From Desulfobacteraceae bacterium (GTDB lineage: Bacteria; Desulfobacterota; Desulfobacteria; Desulfobacterales; Desulfosalsimonadaceae): DNA of 52,201 nucleotides. Location of the stretch: the NCBI GenBank assembly GCA_014237465.1, contig JABZFM010000028.1, positions 1-52,201 of the forward strand. The letters are read 5' to 3'. The position numbers and the translations under genes are program-made. Under the pieces are notes generated by a model, which worked only from the letters and a program-made list of their open reading frames with translations, ran no database searches and had not been told where the DNA came from. Shown here in pieces: positions 41,111 to 49,798 of the stretch. Numbering within the stretch: the stretch's first letter is position 1; every line of letters begins with the position of its first letter.

Positions 41111-43204
41111 ATGAAGACCATTGTTAACATCAGCCTGGGACCCAGCAAAGACGACTATGATTTCAACCCCCCGTTCATGGGAATGAATTTTCGGGTAATA
41201 CGTCTCGGTACAGACGGAAGTATCGATATCGCAGCGGATTTGCTCCAGGAATGGGATTCCAAGGCAGATGTTATCGGACTGGGGTCCATCCAGTTCCCTT
41301 TCACCATCGGCAAAAAAAACAAGGCTGAAGCTCAGACAAAAACCCTTTATCAGCTGGGGAGCAAGTTAAACACACCGTTTACGACCGGAGATTCACTGCG
41401 CAGTGTCGGGCATGAATGGACCATCCGACACCTTCAATATACGTTCGGCAATAATTTTTTCAATAACAGCCGGGTAGTGTTCTTCTCCGGAATGATTAAT
41501 TCCAGCACCGCAGGCGCCATATCCGAATATACCGCCAACATTAAATTCTGTGATCCGATTCTGGAACACGGTATTCCCAAGTTTCTGAAATCCATTGACG
41601 ACCTGAAATTATATGCAAACGAACTCCACAATATCCTCAAATGGGTGCCGAGCCGACAGTTTTCCGATTTTGCCATGCCCTTGAGGGCGTATAACGAATT
41701 TATCATTCAAAAAGCCGTCCAGCAGGCCAATATCATTGTCGTCCCCTATTTCAATTTTCATCAGTACCTTAAAAACTGCGGCCTTAAAGAACTTTCCGGA
41801 AAAACAGTCATCACCGCGACCGCCTATGATGACCGGGTGAAATTCTTAAAGGAACGCGGTGTCGACATCATCATTGATTCAACCCCTAAAATTATGGAAA
41901 ACGTGGTGGGTGTCAGTGTTTTAGAGGCGATGATCATGGTGGCCCTTGATAAAACACCGGAAACACTTTCACGGGACGATCTTCTTGAGGTCATATCCGA
42001 ACGACGGATGGATCCGCGCGTTATTTATCCTGCAGGAGAAAAAAAACGCGTCAACCGATTTGCCTTTGTCATCCACCCCCTGACCCGGGATTACCTGAAA
42101 AAAATCAAGCCGGTGGGCTGGATCGCCAAATTACGGCCAACGGCAAAACTGGATACCATTGAAAAACTGATGGCATATTCGCCGCCTTTTGTTTACTCCA
42201 AGGTCACAGGAATTAAATCGCCGACCGGCGTTGAAGCCGAAGGCTGGCTGATTGCGATCGGGGCAACGCCCAAGCAGATGCTGGCACACAGCCCGGAATT
42301 TATAAATTCCCGACTCCTGAAAGCCGCAAAAATTGCCAAGGGACTGGGCGCCCAGATTATCGGGCTGGGAGCATTAACCAAGGCCATGGGTGATGCCGGT
42401 GTGACGGTGGCAAAATTTTCCGATCTGCCGATTACCACCGGAAACAGCTACAGTGCATCCGCAGCCCTGTGGGCCACCGCCGAGGCAGTAAGAGAAATGG
42501 GTCTGCTTGAAATGACCAGAGGGAAAAAGCTGAAAGGCAAAACCATGGTCATCGGCGCTACCGGCGCTATCGGATCGGTCTGTTCCAAACTGCTTGCAAC
42601 CGCATTTAAGGAAGTTTACATGGTTGACAGCCATGATGCCAAACTGCTTTCTTTGAGAGAATCCATATTAAATGAAATAAAAAATGTAAAAGTCCATATC
42701 ACAACGAGATCCGATAAATATCTTGACGATATGGATGTCATCGTGACCGCATCATCTGCGGGCCCTGACGAACAAATTCTGGATATCGAAAAAGTCAAAC
42801 CGGGATGTGTGATTACCGATGTCAACCGGCCGCTTAATTTCACCATAAAGGATGCCAAAAGGCGTCCGGATGTACTGATCATCGCATCCGGTGAAATTGC
42901 GTTGCCCGGAGAACCGGAAATGAAAGATATCGGTCTTCCACCGGGTGTCGCCTATGCCAGTCTTGCTGAAGCCATTACCCTGGCACTGGAAGGCCGGTTT
43001 GAAAACTTCAGTGTCGGCAAGGATATTCAATGGGAAAAAGTCAGTGAGATCTATAAACTGGGTTTAAAACACGGGATGAAACTCTCTGCCATCTCCGGGC
43101 TTGAAGGGGTTCTGAAGCATGATGATTTTGTCCGGGTCCGGGACCTGGCCCGGATCGCCAGGAGAACGGCGAGCAAAACCATTCCCCCAAGAATAAAAAA
43201 TTAA
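41111..43204 (+). CDS. Two-domain protein with acyl-ACP-reductase-like C-terminal half
   Basis: 697 residues. Residues about 315-690 resemble cyanobacterial long-chain acyl-ACP reductase: AAKIAKGLGAQIIGLGALT (cf. AQxxGxxISALGGFTS), LPITTGNSYSA (TTGNxxTA), the Rossmann loop TMVIGATGAIGSVCSKLLA, VIVTASSAGPD, and ENFSVGKDIQWEKVSEI near the end. The catalytic cysteine of AAR (C294 in Synechococcus) falls, in my alignment from memory, in SGEIALPGEPEM, where there is no cysteine. Residues 1-310 form a separate domain I do not recognise, with PYFNFHQYLKNCG, ATAYDDRVKFLKERGVDIIIDSTP and SVLEAMIMVAL; it could be a B12-like or Rossmann-like fold. No aldehyde-deformylating oxygenase is adjacent. The gene stands alone. 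The reaction is unknown. Confidence 0.6.
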   Translation: MKTIVNISLGPSKDDYDFNPPFMGMNFRVIRLGTDGSIDIAADLLQEWDSKADVIGLGSIQFPFTIGKKNKAEAQTKTLYQLGSKLNTPFTTGDSLRSVGHEWTIRHLQYTFGNNFFNNSRVVFFSGMINSSTAGAISEYTANIKFCDPILEHGIPKFLKSIDDLKLYANELHNILKWVPSRQFSDFAMPLRAYNEFIIQKAVQQANIIVVPYFNFHQYLKNCGLKELSGKTVITATAYDDRVKFLKERGVDIIIDSTPKIMENVVGVSVLEAMIMVALDKTPETLSRDDLLEVISERRMDPRVIYPAGEKKRVNRFAFVIHPLTRDYLKKIKPVGWIAKLRPTAKLDTIEKLMAYSPPFVYSKVTGIKSPTGVEAEGWLIAIGATPKQMLAHSPEFINSRLLKAAKIAKGLGAQIIGLGALTKAMGDAGVTVAKFSDLPITTGNSYSASAALWATAEAVREMGLLEMTRGKKLKGKTMVIGATGAIGSVCSKLLATAFKEVYMVDSHDAKLLSLRESILNEIKNVKVHITTRSDKYLDDMDVIVTASSAGPDEQILDIEKVKPGCVITDVNRPLNFTIKDAKRRPDVLIIASGEIALPGEPEMKDIGLPPGVAYASLAEAITLALEGRFENFSVGKDIQWEKVSEIYKLGLKHGMKLSAISGLEGVLKHDDFVRVRDLARIARRTASKTIPPRIKN

Positions 43205-43288
43205 CTGAGGACAGGACAAATAAGTCAGGAGGCATTAACCGGCAGCATGTCACACCGCTACAACATATTGATATTTTAATATTTTTTA

Positions 43289-43317
43289 TTGACAAACATG
43301 TATTTTTAGAATAAACA
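43289..43317 (+). promoter_or_regulatory. Sigma-70-type promoter for the riboswitch-controlled gene
   Basis: TTGACA (43289-43294), 17-base spacer, TAAACA (43312-43317). Transcription would start around 43324, just before the aptamer. Confidence 0.6.
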
Positions 43318-43335
43318 ATGTTTATATAAAAAACT

Positions 43336-43420
43336 ATGCGGTTCGCATAAACGAAAAAGCCAAATCCTGAGTGATCAGGAGACGGAAAGCTACGGGTCTT
43401 CAAAAGATAGCCGGGCTGCC
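43336..43420 (+). ncRNA. GEMM-I riboswitch (cyclic dinucleotide sensor)
   Basis: Hallmarks are in order: AAAAAGCCAAA (54-64 of the 43300s), a TCCTGA/TCAGGA helix (43365-43370 with 43375-43380) capped by a GTGA GNRA tetraloop, then GACGGAAAGC (43381-43390), the GGGTCTT hairpin and AGCCGGGCTGCC (43409-43420). This is the layout of Geobacter-type GEMM-I RNAs. The base before GCC, which I align with the ligand-discriminating position 20, is A. In characterised GEMM-Ib RNAs that favours 3',3'-cGAMP over c-di-GMP. The exact ligand is an inference. Confidence 0.8.
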
Positions 43421-43443
43421 TGCAGAAGGTAGCCCGGTTTTTT
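43411..43443 (+). terminator. Riboswitch expression-platform terminator
   Basis: CCGGGCTGCC (43411-43420) pairs with GGTAGCCCGG (43428-43437) and is followed by a T run. The left arm is also the 3' strand of the aptamer, so folding of the ligand-bound aptamer should prevent the terminator: an ON switch. Confidence 0.82.
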
Positions 43444-43479
43444 GTTCGCTAAACTTTTATTTATTGAGGGGAGGACAAA

Positions 43480-44610
43480 ATGAAACGCTTCAAATTTTTA
43501 AAGATCGGTATTTTTATCTTATCTTCTTTGTTAATCGTCTCTATCGCCCTTGCCGGTAGCCTGCCCGATGAATGGACGGAGATCAATCCCGCAGGATTTG
43601 AATACAACGGCCTTACACCGGCATGCTCATGCGCTCCAGGAACCCCGGATGATGAATTTACTTTTTTTGTAAAAGGCGGCAAAAAGAAAAATCTGGTCAT
43701 ATTTTTTCAAGGCGGCGGAGGGTGTTGGGACTATATGAACTGTGTGGCTGCCCCCACATATAATCAGTATCAGTTTGAAGAATTATGGATGTTTTCCGAT
43801 GACATGGAAGGACAGGGAATATTTGATCAAACAAGGAAGGATAACCCGTTTAAAGACTGGGGGTTCGTGTATATTCCATACTGCACCGGCGACCTGTTCT
43901 GGGGGGCCAACGATGCGAACTACTATGGTACTGAAATTAAGCATCGCGGTTTTGTCAATTTTCAAGCAGTATTAAAATATATAGAAGATCACACTAACTT
44001 CCCAGGGAAAATTTTCGTCACCGGTGCCAGCGCCGGAAGTTACGGGGCGACCATGGCTTTTCCGTATATAAAGCAATCTTTCCCCTGGTCAAATGCATAT
44101 CTTCTGGGTGACGCCGGCAATGGTGTCATGGGAGGGACTTTTCCAACCGAAGGCATTGATAATTGGAATGTTCAGATGCCGGACTGGATTTTCCCGGATG
44201 GCTTCAATCCGACCATGACAATGGAAGAGATATACACAAAAATTGCTGCCGAATATCCATGCAACCAACTGGCCCAATATACAACAGCTTTTGATGGAAT
44301 ACAGATTTTTTTCTACAATGTAATGTTAAATATAGACAATCCGTATGAATGGGAGAATATTACGGCGCCAGTGATCGGTGCGTGGCATTATACGATGAAA
44401 GATTTTGCCTATAATACAGCAGCGGCATCACCCAACTACCGTTATTACATCGCGGCCGGAACAGATCATACGATCTTGAGGTCTCCCAAATTTTATACAG
44501 AAGACTCAGCAGAAGGCGTTTCTTTTGTCGAATGGGTCGATAGAATGATTAAAACCCCCAGGAACCCCAGGAAATGGAAAAGTCTGGAGTGCGAAGACTG
44601 TCTTCCATAA
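43480..44610 (+). CDS. Secreted pectinacetylesterase-family serine hydrolase
   Basis: 376 residues with a signal peptide (about 1-26, ILSSLLIVSIALAG). The alpha/beta hydrolase shows FFQGGGGCWDYMNC (oxyanion loop with the family's cysteine), YCTGDLFWGAND, the nucleophile elbow TGASAGSYGA (Ser) and DHTILRSPKF with the catalytic His. These are features of the pectinacetylesterase/Notum family. Pectin need not be the substrate; it may deacylate other polymers or lipids outside the cell. It is preceded by a GEMM-I riboswitch and a good RBS (GGGGAGGAC), so its production probably follows a cyclic-dinucleotide signal linked to surface life. A terminator follows at 44663. Confidence 0.85.
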   Translation: MKRFKFLKIGIFILSSLLIVSIALAGSLPDEWTEINPAGFEYNGLTPACSCAPGTPDDEFTFFVKGGKKKNLVIFFQGGGGCWDYMNCVAAPTYNQYQFEELWMFSDDMEGQGIFDQTRKDNPFKDWGFVYIPYCTGDLFWGANDANYYGTEIKHRGFVNFQAVLKYIEDHTNFPGKIFVTGASAGSYGATMAFPYIKQSFPWSNAYLLGDAGNGVMGGTFPTEGIDNWNVQMPDWIFPDGFNPTMTMEEIYTKIAAEYPCNQLAQYTTAFDGIQIFFYNVMLNIDNPYEWENITAPVIGAWHYTMKDFAYNTAAASPNYRYYIAAGTDHTILRSPKFYTEDSAEGVSFVEWVDRMIKTPRNPRKWKSLECEDCLP

Positions 44611-44662
44611 GAGAACTCATAATTTTTTTCATATTAAAACTATGGTAAAAAGTTAAGCAATG

Positions 44663-44698
44663 AAAGAGGCAGGGCCAGAAATGATTCTGCCTCTTTTA
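44663..44698 (+). terminator. Rho-independent terminator of the esterase gene
   Basis: Perfect 10-bp stem AAAGAGGCAG/CTGCCTCTTT (44663-44672 with 44687-44696) followed by a T-rich tail. Confidence 0.85.
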
Positions 44699-44711
44699 TT
44701 AAGATTACACA

Positions 44712-44902
44712 ATGAATTATGATTATATTGTAATCGGCGCAGGCCTGTCAGGCGCTGTAATTGCCGAACGTATTGCCACCTTAATGAACAGAACTGTATT
44801 GATAATTGAAAAGCGGAATCATATTGGTGGCAACTGCTATGATGAATACGATTCTCATGGCGTTTTAATACATAAATACGGACCTCATATTTTTCATACT
44901 GA
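44712..44902 (+). pseudogene. glf: UDP-galactopyranose mutase, N-terminal fragment
   Basis: About 63 codons of a typical glf start: YDYIVIGAGLSGAVIAERIA (FAD dinucleotide motif), VLIIEKRNHIGGNCYDEYD and HKYGPHIFHTD, the flavin/substrate region. Homology stops there and the frame ends at 44948, while the complete enzyme has about 370-390 residues. The following sequence belongs to a glycosyltransferase in another frame, with the junction around 44898-44905. Glf makes UDP-galactofuranose for cell-surface glycans. This fragment lacks most of the substrate-binding domain and cannot be active. Confidence 0.85.
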
Positions 44903-45400
44903 TATGGATTACAAAAAAAATATTCTCTCTTTTCTAATATCAGCATAAATTCAGGGTCTCATGTGTTGAAAGAAGGTCCTTTTAACGGTTTTTTTATCAG
45001 CAGAAAAAATATAAAAAATATTGGTTTTCCCAATAAGGATTTTTTTATTTATAAAGATGATTTTGAGTACATATTTAGAGTTGAGGATAATGGCGGCAAG
45101 CTTGTTCTGATAAGTGATGCGCTCCTGCTTCACCCGAACAGGACTTTTTCGCTTATCGGTCTTTGCAAATCATCTTTTAATAAGATGGTTATATATTACG
45201 GGTTGAGAAATTCGATATGGATGTGTCAACGGCATAACAGGCCCCTATCCCTTAGAAGCAGATTCCGATTTACACTGATTTTTTTTACCTATATTTTTAC
45301 TTTCAGATGGGACCTGTTAAAGACGATGTTCAAAGCCATACAGGATGCCAATAAAGGAAACCTGGGCAAGCAGGAATTAACAAATCAGACACATTCATAA
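44903..45400 (+). pseudogene. Family 2 glycosyltransferase, C-terminal fragment
   Basis: From 44903 the frame reads protein-like sequence. Homology to the C-terminal half of GT2 galactofuranosyl/rhamnosyltransferases is clear in LKEGPFNGFFISRKNIKNIG, NKDFFIYKDDFEYIFRV (DDxEY, metal/acceptor site) and the final helical region RFRFTLIFFTYIFTF. The GT-A nucleotide-binding half is missing and no proper start codon with RBS exists (GTG at 44963 is internal to the domain). It is fused out of frame to the glf fragment, as expected if one deletion removed the end of glf and the start of the transferase gene. Confidence 0.75.
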
Positions 45401-45638
45401 AAAAAAATTTAAACCCATCAAAAGACTTAAGCTGCTCTTCAGGCACATTCAGCGCTGACATAAATCGTTTAATCTCAATGGGGGCAAGCGCCCTGATTGC
45501 CGCTTTGTTTATCCGGTTGGCACTTTCAATGCCCAGCTCAAAAAGGGTATGTGCAAACCACATCCCATCATGGGTCATCCAGCACTTTCCGATCAGTTCT
45601 TTTAAATCATGTTTGGATATTTGATCGATTAATCTCAT
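45398..45638 (-). pseudogene. DUF6125-like protein, truncated N-terminal fragment
   Basis: The ATG at 45638 has an excellent RBS (GGGAGGAAAGT). About 78 residues follow a known Desulfobacterota family: RLIDQISKHDLKELIGKCW, MTHDGMWFAHTLFELGIE, ANRINKAAIRALAPIEIKRF. After FDGFKFF (about 45400) the frame runs antisense through the glycosyltransferase fragment to 45330. The usual C-terminal 100 or so residues with the Cys-containing domain are absent. The gene is therefore cut at the same place where the transferase remnant ends, marking a second rearrangement joint. Confidence 0.65.
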
Positions 45639-45824
45639 ACTTTCCTCCCTATGCTGATTAAATTAATTTGTGTTTAATCTTATCTCCATACGGATTTGTT
45701 CTTTTTGGGACGAAGCGTATTCCCGGTACCGTAATACTTTAATGATACATAAAAAAAGATAGTTCGACATCGAACCAAATAAACAAACTTTTTTACCAGT
45801 TGTCATTTATTCTTTTTAAACTCT

Positions 45825-46913
45825 TTACTTCCCCTCAATAAAACCCATTTCCGACAGAAACCGGTACCATGCCCTCCCCCGTTCCCTGGCATTGGCCACC
45901 AACCAGTGGCCGCCGGTCATAAACACATGTTTCGGCCATCCCCATTGCTCGCACAGTTCATGCACATAAACAAACGGGCACAGCTTATCCCCCCGGGACG
46001 CGATCACGAGGATTCGGTTTTGGGAAATTTTCGGATAAAAATTGAGCGGCGAATGCAGGGTCCACAAACGATTTAACCGGTTGAGAAAAGCTTTATCCAC
46101 CTGAAACGGCAATTTGGCAGCCTTGGGGCTGAAATCCCCGGTAAACTTAACCGCCGGCACCATAAGTGCGGCAAACGCGATCCGGTCAGATAAACTCGCA
46201 AAAAGGGCGGCATTATATCCCCCCAGACTGGCACCGATCAGCCCGGTTTCCCCGGCGCCCATATCCTTTAACACAAGGATCGACTGTGACAGATCATGCA
46301 TGGCCTGGCCAAAACATTCACAGGTCATGACCACATCATCCGGCTGTAAAAACATCCCACGGCGCATTTTTTCTTCCGGCGCCCGCTTCCAGTGAAACGG
46401 GGTGATAAACAGCACCACATCAAGGCCCATCTGAAACAGGGTTTTGACTTTAAACATTTTCTCCGCCTGGTCCGGGTCTCCCAGCATATACCCGTGCAAA
46501 CAAACCAGAGTTTTTCGGCCCGGATCACCATGCGCCCACTGGATCAGGCGGGCGGTTTTATTTTCCGGAAATGAAAAAAATCGTTCGGTGATCAAGGAGT
46601 TTCGGGGCGCGTACTGACTGGGAAAAATAATTTCCCGACGAACCCCTCCCAGAAAAAGCGTTTCAGACGCGATGGAATACTCCGGCAGGGTTTCGGGAAG
46701 CTGGAAAAAAGTTTCTGGTTGATCAACATAGTGATGATCAAAATAAAAATCAACCTGCTGTTCGTAAGTCTTGCGATCGATCTCCCTTTGAGGCTTAAAC
46801 GGTTTTAAAAATTTAGGCAAAGTCAAAAACGCATCATCCACCAGCCCCCCGATGCCGTTAATGGCTTTGTCCAATAATCCCGGGGCAGCGCCGGACGTTT
46901 TGTGAAATCTCAT
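45825..46913 (-). CDS. Alpha/beta hydrolase family protein
   Basis: 362 residues from ATG 46913 (AGGAT 8 bases upstream); a longer frame from 47018 lacks an RBS. The oxyanion region is VCLHGYMLGDP (about 162-172), the nucleophile elbow GLIGASLGGYNAALFAS, the acid in VIASRGDKLCP and the histidine in FMTGGHWLV, a complete catalytic triad. The N-terminal 110 residues are an extra domain with charged helices. Esterase, lipase or thioesterase activity is possible; nothing in context fixes the substrate. Confidence 0.85.
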   Translation of the reverse strand: MRFHKTSGAAPGLLDKAINGIGGLVDDAFLTLPKFLKPFKPQREIDRKTYEQQVDFYFDHHYVDQPETFFQLPETLPEYSIASETLFLGGVRREIIFPSQYAPRNSLITERFFSFPENKTARLIQWAHGDPGRKTLVCLHGYMLGDPDQAEKMFKVKTLFQMGLDVVLFITPFHWKRAPEEKMRRGMFLQPDDVVMTCECFGQAMHDLSQSILVLKDMGAGETGLIGASLGGYNAALFASLSDRIAFAALMVPAVKFTGDFSPKAAKLPFQVDKAFLNRLNRLWTLHSPLNFYPKISQNRILVIASRGDKLCPFVYVHELCEQWGWPKHVFMTGGHWLVANARERGRAWYRFLSEMGFIEGK

Positions 46914-47130
46914 GATTTTATCCTGATGTGATGGGCTTGTTGAAGACCGATGAACAGGCGGCAAGAACTGATTTTCGTACATTCGTCGTCGCAGACATAA
47001 TGCATCAAAAAAGAACAAGGCCTGCCAGGGACAATCGCAAACAACATGAAGATTCGATTACCCAAGACAAGGCCCTGAATGGTGTCGATCAAATTGATTT
47101 CTCCAAAACGCGTATTGCTTGAAAATCAAA

Positions 47131-48417
47131 TCAGACTTTGGGTTCTGGTTTTTTAGTCAGACGGCAAAGTACCACCATGGCGACAAGAATTCCTGCGGAA
47201 ATATAAAACGCCAGGTCAAGACTGCCGGTGATGTCTTTAATGGTGCCGGCGACTCTTGCCATGAAAAAACCAAACCCCCACCCGAGGAAAACCAGACCAT
47301 AATTGACGCCCAGATGTTTTGCGCCAAAAAAATCAGCTGTATAGGATGGGAGCAGGGAAAGTCCGCCGCCATACTGCCAGTAAGCGATACCAACCACGAT
47401 AAAAAGTAAAATAAGATTCTGAGATGCAATGACTGTCGGCATGGCCGCCAAGCACAAGGCGGAAACCATACAGTTTATAGTATACGCTTTATCCCTGCCA
47501 ATTTTATCGCTATACATTCCAGTCCCCACACGGCCCGAGGCATTTACAAGACCGCCGTAAGAGACCAGGATCCATGCATTGGCCGCAAAAAACGGAATCC
47601 CTGTAGCCGCAGATTTTAAAATCCCGGCCGCGTTGGCAATAATCAGCAGACCGGACTGGGTGGAACCAATGAACAGAACGACCAGGGCATAAAACTGCCA
47701 GGTTTTCACCATCTCACCCGGTGTCCAGTCTTTCCCCATGGTTGCCGCGGCTTTTTTCGCTGAAGTCGCTACTGCTCCGGGTGGAACATACCCTTCGGGC
47801 GGCCATGAAAGGAACTGAGCGGCTACGCAAATCACGGCGGCAAAAAAGATTCCCAGTCCGACAAAACTGCCGGTGATGCCGTAACTGCCAATCAGCCACT
47901 TGCCCAAAGGACTGATATAAATAGCAGCGCCGCCGTAGCCACCCACGACAAGACCCGCGATCAACCCACGTTTATGCGGACCGAACCATTTGAGTGCCGC
48001 CGGAGTCGGAGCCGCATACCCGATACCCATGCCGATTCCGCCGAAAATACCGAACCCGATGATCAGGCCGGTGTAACTTTTCATCAGACCAGCGATGATG
48101 CACCCGGCAGCCAGACAGAGACCGCCGACCATTGCGCCGAATTTAGGCCCAAACTTATCATGAATCCGCCCCCCGGGAATCATGAACAAGGCGAATATTA
48201 TGACTGCCAGGGAAAACGGTGTGGCCGCCTGGGCGTTTGTCAGGTATGTCCAACCCGCGTTGATTTCTTCCATCGGCTGACCGGCCAGATCCACATTAAC
48301 CAGCTCTTTGGCCCACACACTCCAGGCATAAAGAATCCCCAGACATAAATTAACCGCAGTTCCCGCGAATACAACCACCCACGCCTTGCCCGGCACTTTA
48401 TCAGCCTGTGCTGCCAT
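47131..48417 (-). CDS. MFS transporter, oxalate/formate antiporter (OFA) family
   Basis: 428 residues from ATG 48417, which has AAGGAGG at good spacing; the ATG at 48423 touches the Shine-Dalgarno and is unlikely. Twelve transmembrane helices. OFA-type traits are an N-terminal LCLGILYAWSVWAKEL, GRIHDKFGPKFGAMVGG (MFS loop 2-3 signature), GIGMGIGYAAPTPAALKWF, and in the second half GRVGTGMYSDKIGRDKA. The family exchanges small carboxylates such as oxalate, formate, lactate or pyruvate. The gene is alone, with no oxalate enzymes nearby. Confidence 0.88.
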   Translation of the reverse strand: MAAQADKVPGKAWVVVFAGTAVNLCLGILYAWSVWAKELVNVDLAGQPMEEINAGWTYLTNAQAATPFSLAVIIFALFMIPGGRIHDKFGPKFGAMVGGLCLAAGCIIAGLMKSYTGLIIGFGIFGGIGMGIGYAAPTPAALKWFGPHKRGLIAGLVVGGYGGAAIYISPLGKWLIGSYGITGSFVGLGIFFAAVICVAAQFLSWPPEGYVPPGAVATSAKKAAATMGKDWTPGEMVKTWQFYALVVLFIGSTQSGLLIIANAAGILKSAATGIPFFAANAWILVSYGGLVNASGRVGTGMYSDKIGRDKAYTINCMVSALCLAAMPTVIASQNLILLFIVVGIAYWQYGGGLSLLPSYTADFFGAKHLGVNYGLVFLGWGFGFFMARVAGTIKDITGSLDLAFYISAGILVAMVVLCRLTKKPEPKV

Positions 48418-48632
48418 ATTCATCCTCCTTAATTGTATAAATAGCCGTAAAATAACGCTTTGAATTCAATAAAAGAATACTAAACCTGCACCAATATTTC
48501 TGAAATACACGTTTTTTGCAACCCCTAACCCGCATTTCTCAAGACGAAAATTAAATAAAATTCAAAAAATAATTATTTCAATTGATTAAATTTAAAGATG
48601 AGACTTGTTAAAAAACAGTCTGTTCAGGCGCA

Positions 48633-48818
48633 TTATATCGCCACCACGATCAGCAGGTATTTCAAGCCAATGATAAATTTCACGGCAAACGCCCCTTTAA
48701 GCGGAATAGCCGCAATAACCAGGATCTCTGAAGGATAGGAAACCGGAGATATTAGATAAAAATACCGATCAAAAAACACATAGGAAGCAACCATCAAGAC
48801 AAAACCAAAGGCTGCCAC
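48633..48818 (-). pseudogene. Possible remnant of a small membrane protein
   Basis: A GTG-started frame of 61 residues with two hydrophobic spans (FGFVLMVASYVFF and GLKYLLIVVAI). The frame stays open and protein-like further upstream to a stop near 48897 (reading GISLGARYQLPGFGV) with no start codon or RBS. I suspect the C-terminal end of a degraded gene. A real short gene cannot be excluded. Confidence 0.35.
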
Positions 48819-48939
48819 AAAAGGCAGATCATGTATGAATTGCCGTGATACCCCGAATCCGGGAAGCTGATAGCGGGCGCCTAAACTAATTCCTGTATAA
48901 TTCTATATTATTATTTTAACGAGTTATTCTTTCAAAGTG

Positions 48940-49518
48940 CTATCTGACCAGAAACAAACTGTATTGCTGAAGTTCCCGGTCCAGACCCTTTGCGTCTTTC
49001 ACGAATTTTTCCAAAAGGTCCCAGAATTGAGAGCTGTGATTTAAAATTTTCGTATGCACCAGTTCATGCATAATGGCATAATCCATCAGTTTTTCCGGCA
49101 GGCGGACGAGATTAATGTTTAAATTGATGTTCTTCTTTTCCGAGCAACTCCCCCATCGGGTTTTCTGATTTTTAACAAACACCCGATTGTATGGCAATCC
49201 ACTCTTTGCCGAGAGAGAATCAAGCCGTTGAGTTAATTTTGATTTTGCGGTTTTCCGATCAATTCTGCCGGCAGACGAATCATTCTGACACCGGGCAGCC
49301 TCATGTTCAATGGCTTTCAGCTTCGGGAGGTGTTTTATGATCCACTGTGACTTTGACCGGGCAAATGCTTCCGCGGATTCAAAAGAAACACCTTTCGGCA
49401 CGGCCACCCGGACCCCTCGAAACGGCCGAATCGAAAGGTTCATATGCTTTGCCCGGATGCTCTGTTCCAGCAGGACTTCACCGATACCGGAAATAAGTAC
49501 TTTCTTTTTCTTCATCAC
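48940..49518 (-). CDS. YgjP-type (SprT/M48-like) metal-dependent hydrolase
   Basis: 192 residues; starts at GTG 49518 or the following ATG 49515, without a strong RBS. The family signatures are MNLSIRPFRGVRVAVPKGVS near the N-terminus, KTRWGSCSEKKNINLN (about 118-133), and the zinc motif MHELVHTKILNHSSQFW (HExxH plus a third His). YgjP-like proteins are predicted zinc metallopeptidases; E. coli YgjP is UTP-pyrophosphatase-linked by some reports. Typical family length is about 230 residues, so this member is slightly short. Confidence 0.85.
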   Translation of the reverse strand: MMKKKKVLISGIGEVLLEQSIRAKHMNLSIRPFRGVRVAVPKGVSFESAEAFARSKSQWIIKHLPKLKAIEHEAARCQNDSSAGRIDRKTAKSKLTQRLDSLSAKSGLPYNRVFVKNQKTRWGSCSEKKNINLNINLVRLPEKLMDYAIMHELVHTKILNHSSQFWDLLEKFVKDAKGLDRELQQYSLFLVR

Positions 49519-49603
49519 GATCTGTTTTCTATGTTGTTATCTGGATATCATTTTTAAATGAAGAATGCAGCGTAACGCTGAAGTTTGAGTTTCTGATAAA
49601 CTA

Positions 49604-49798
49604 TCAGGTATTCACTGCCACCAGACTGATTCCCAGCTTTTTCTCAAGACTCTCCACCTTGGCCAGGGCATCATCTGTCAGAATCGCCGACTTGACTTCA
49701 TAACACGAAAATGCCAGCAGGGGCGTTTTGATTTCGGTTTCCAGTTGATTGATTTCTTTAAGATGGTTTTCAGATAGTTTTGAAAGGCTGCAGATCAT
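49604..49798 (-). CDS. Small conserved-looking protein of unknown function
   Basis: 64 residues. A perfect Shine-Dalgarno (AAGGAGG, 8 bases before the ATG) supports translation. The sequence alternates a helix (SKLSENHLKEINQLETEI), a short strand region (TPLLAFSCYE) and another amphipathic helix (DDALAKVESLEKKLGI). There is one cysteine near each end of the N-terminal half. There is no recognised domain. The gene is alone. Confidence 0.65.
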   Translation of the reverse strand: MICSLSKLSENHLKEINQLETEIKTPLLAFSCYEVKSAILTDDALAKVESLEKKLGISLVAVNT

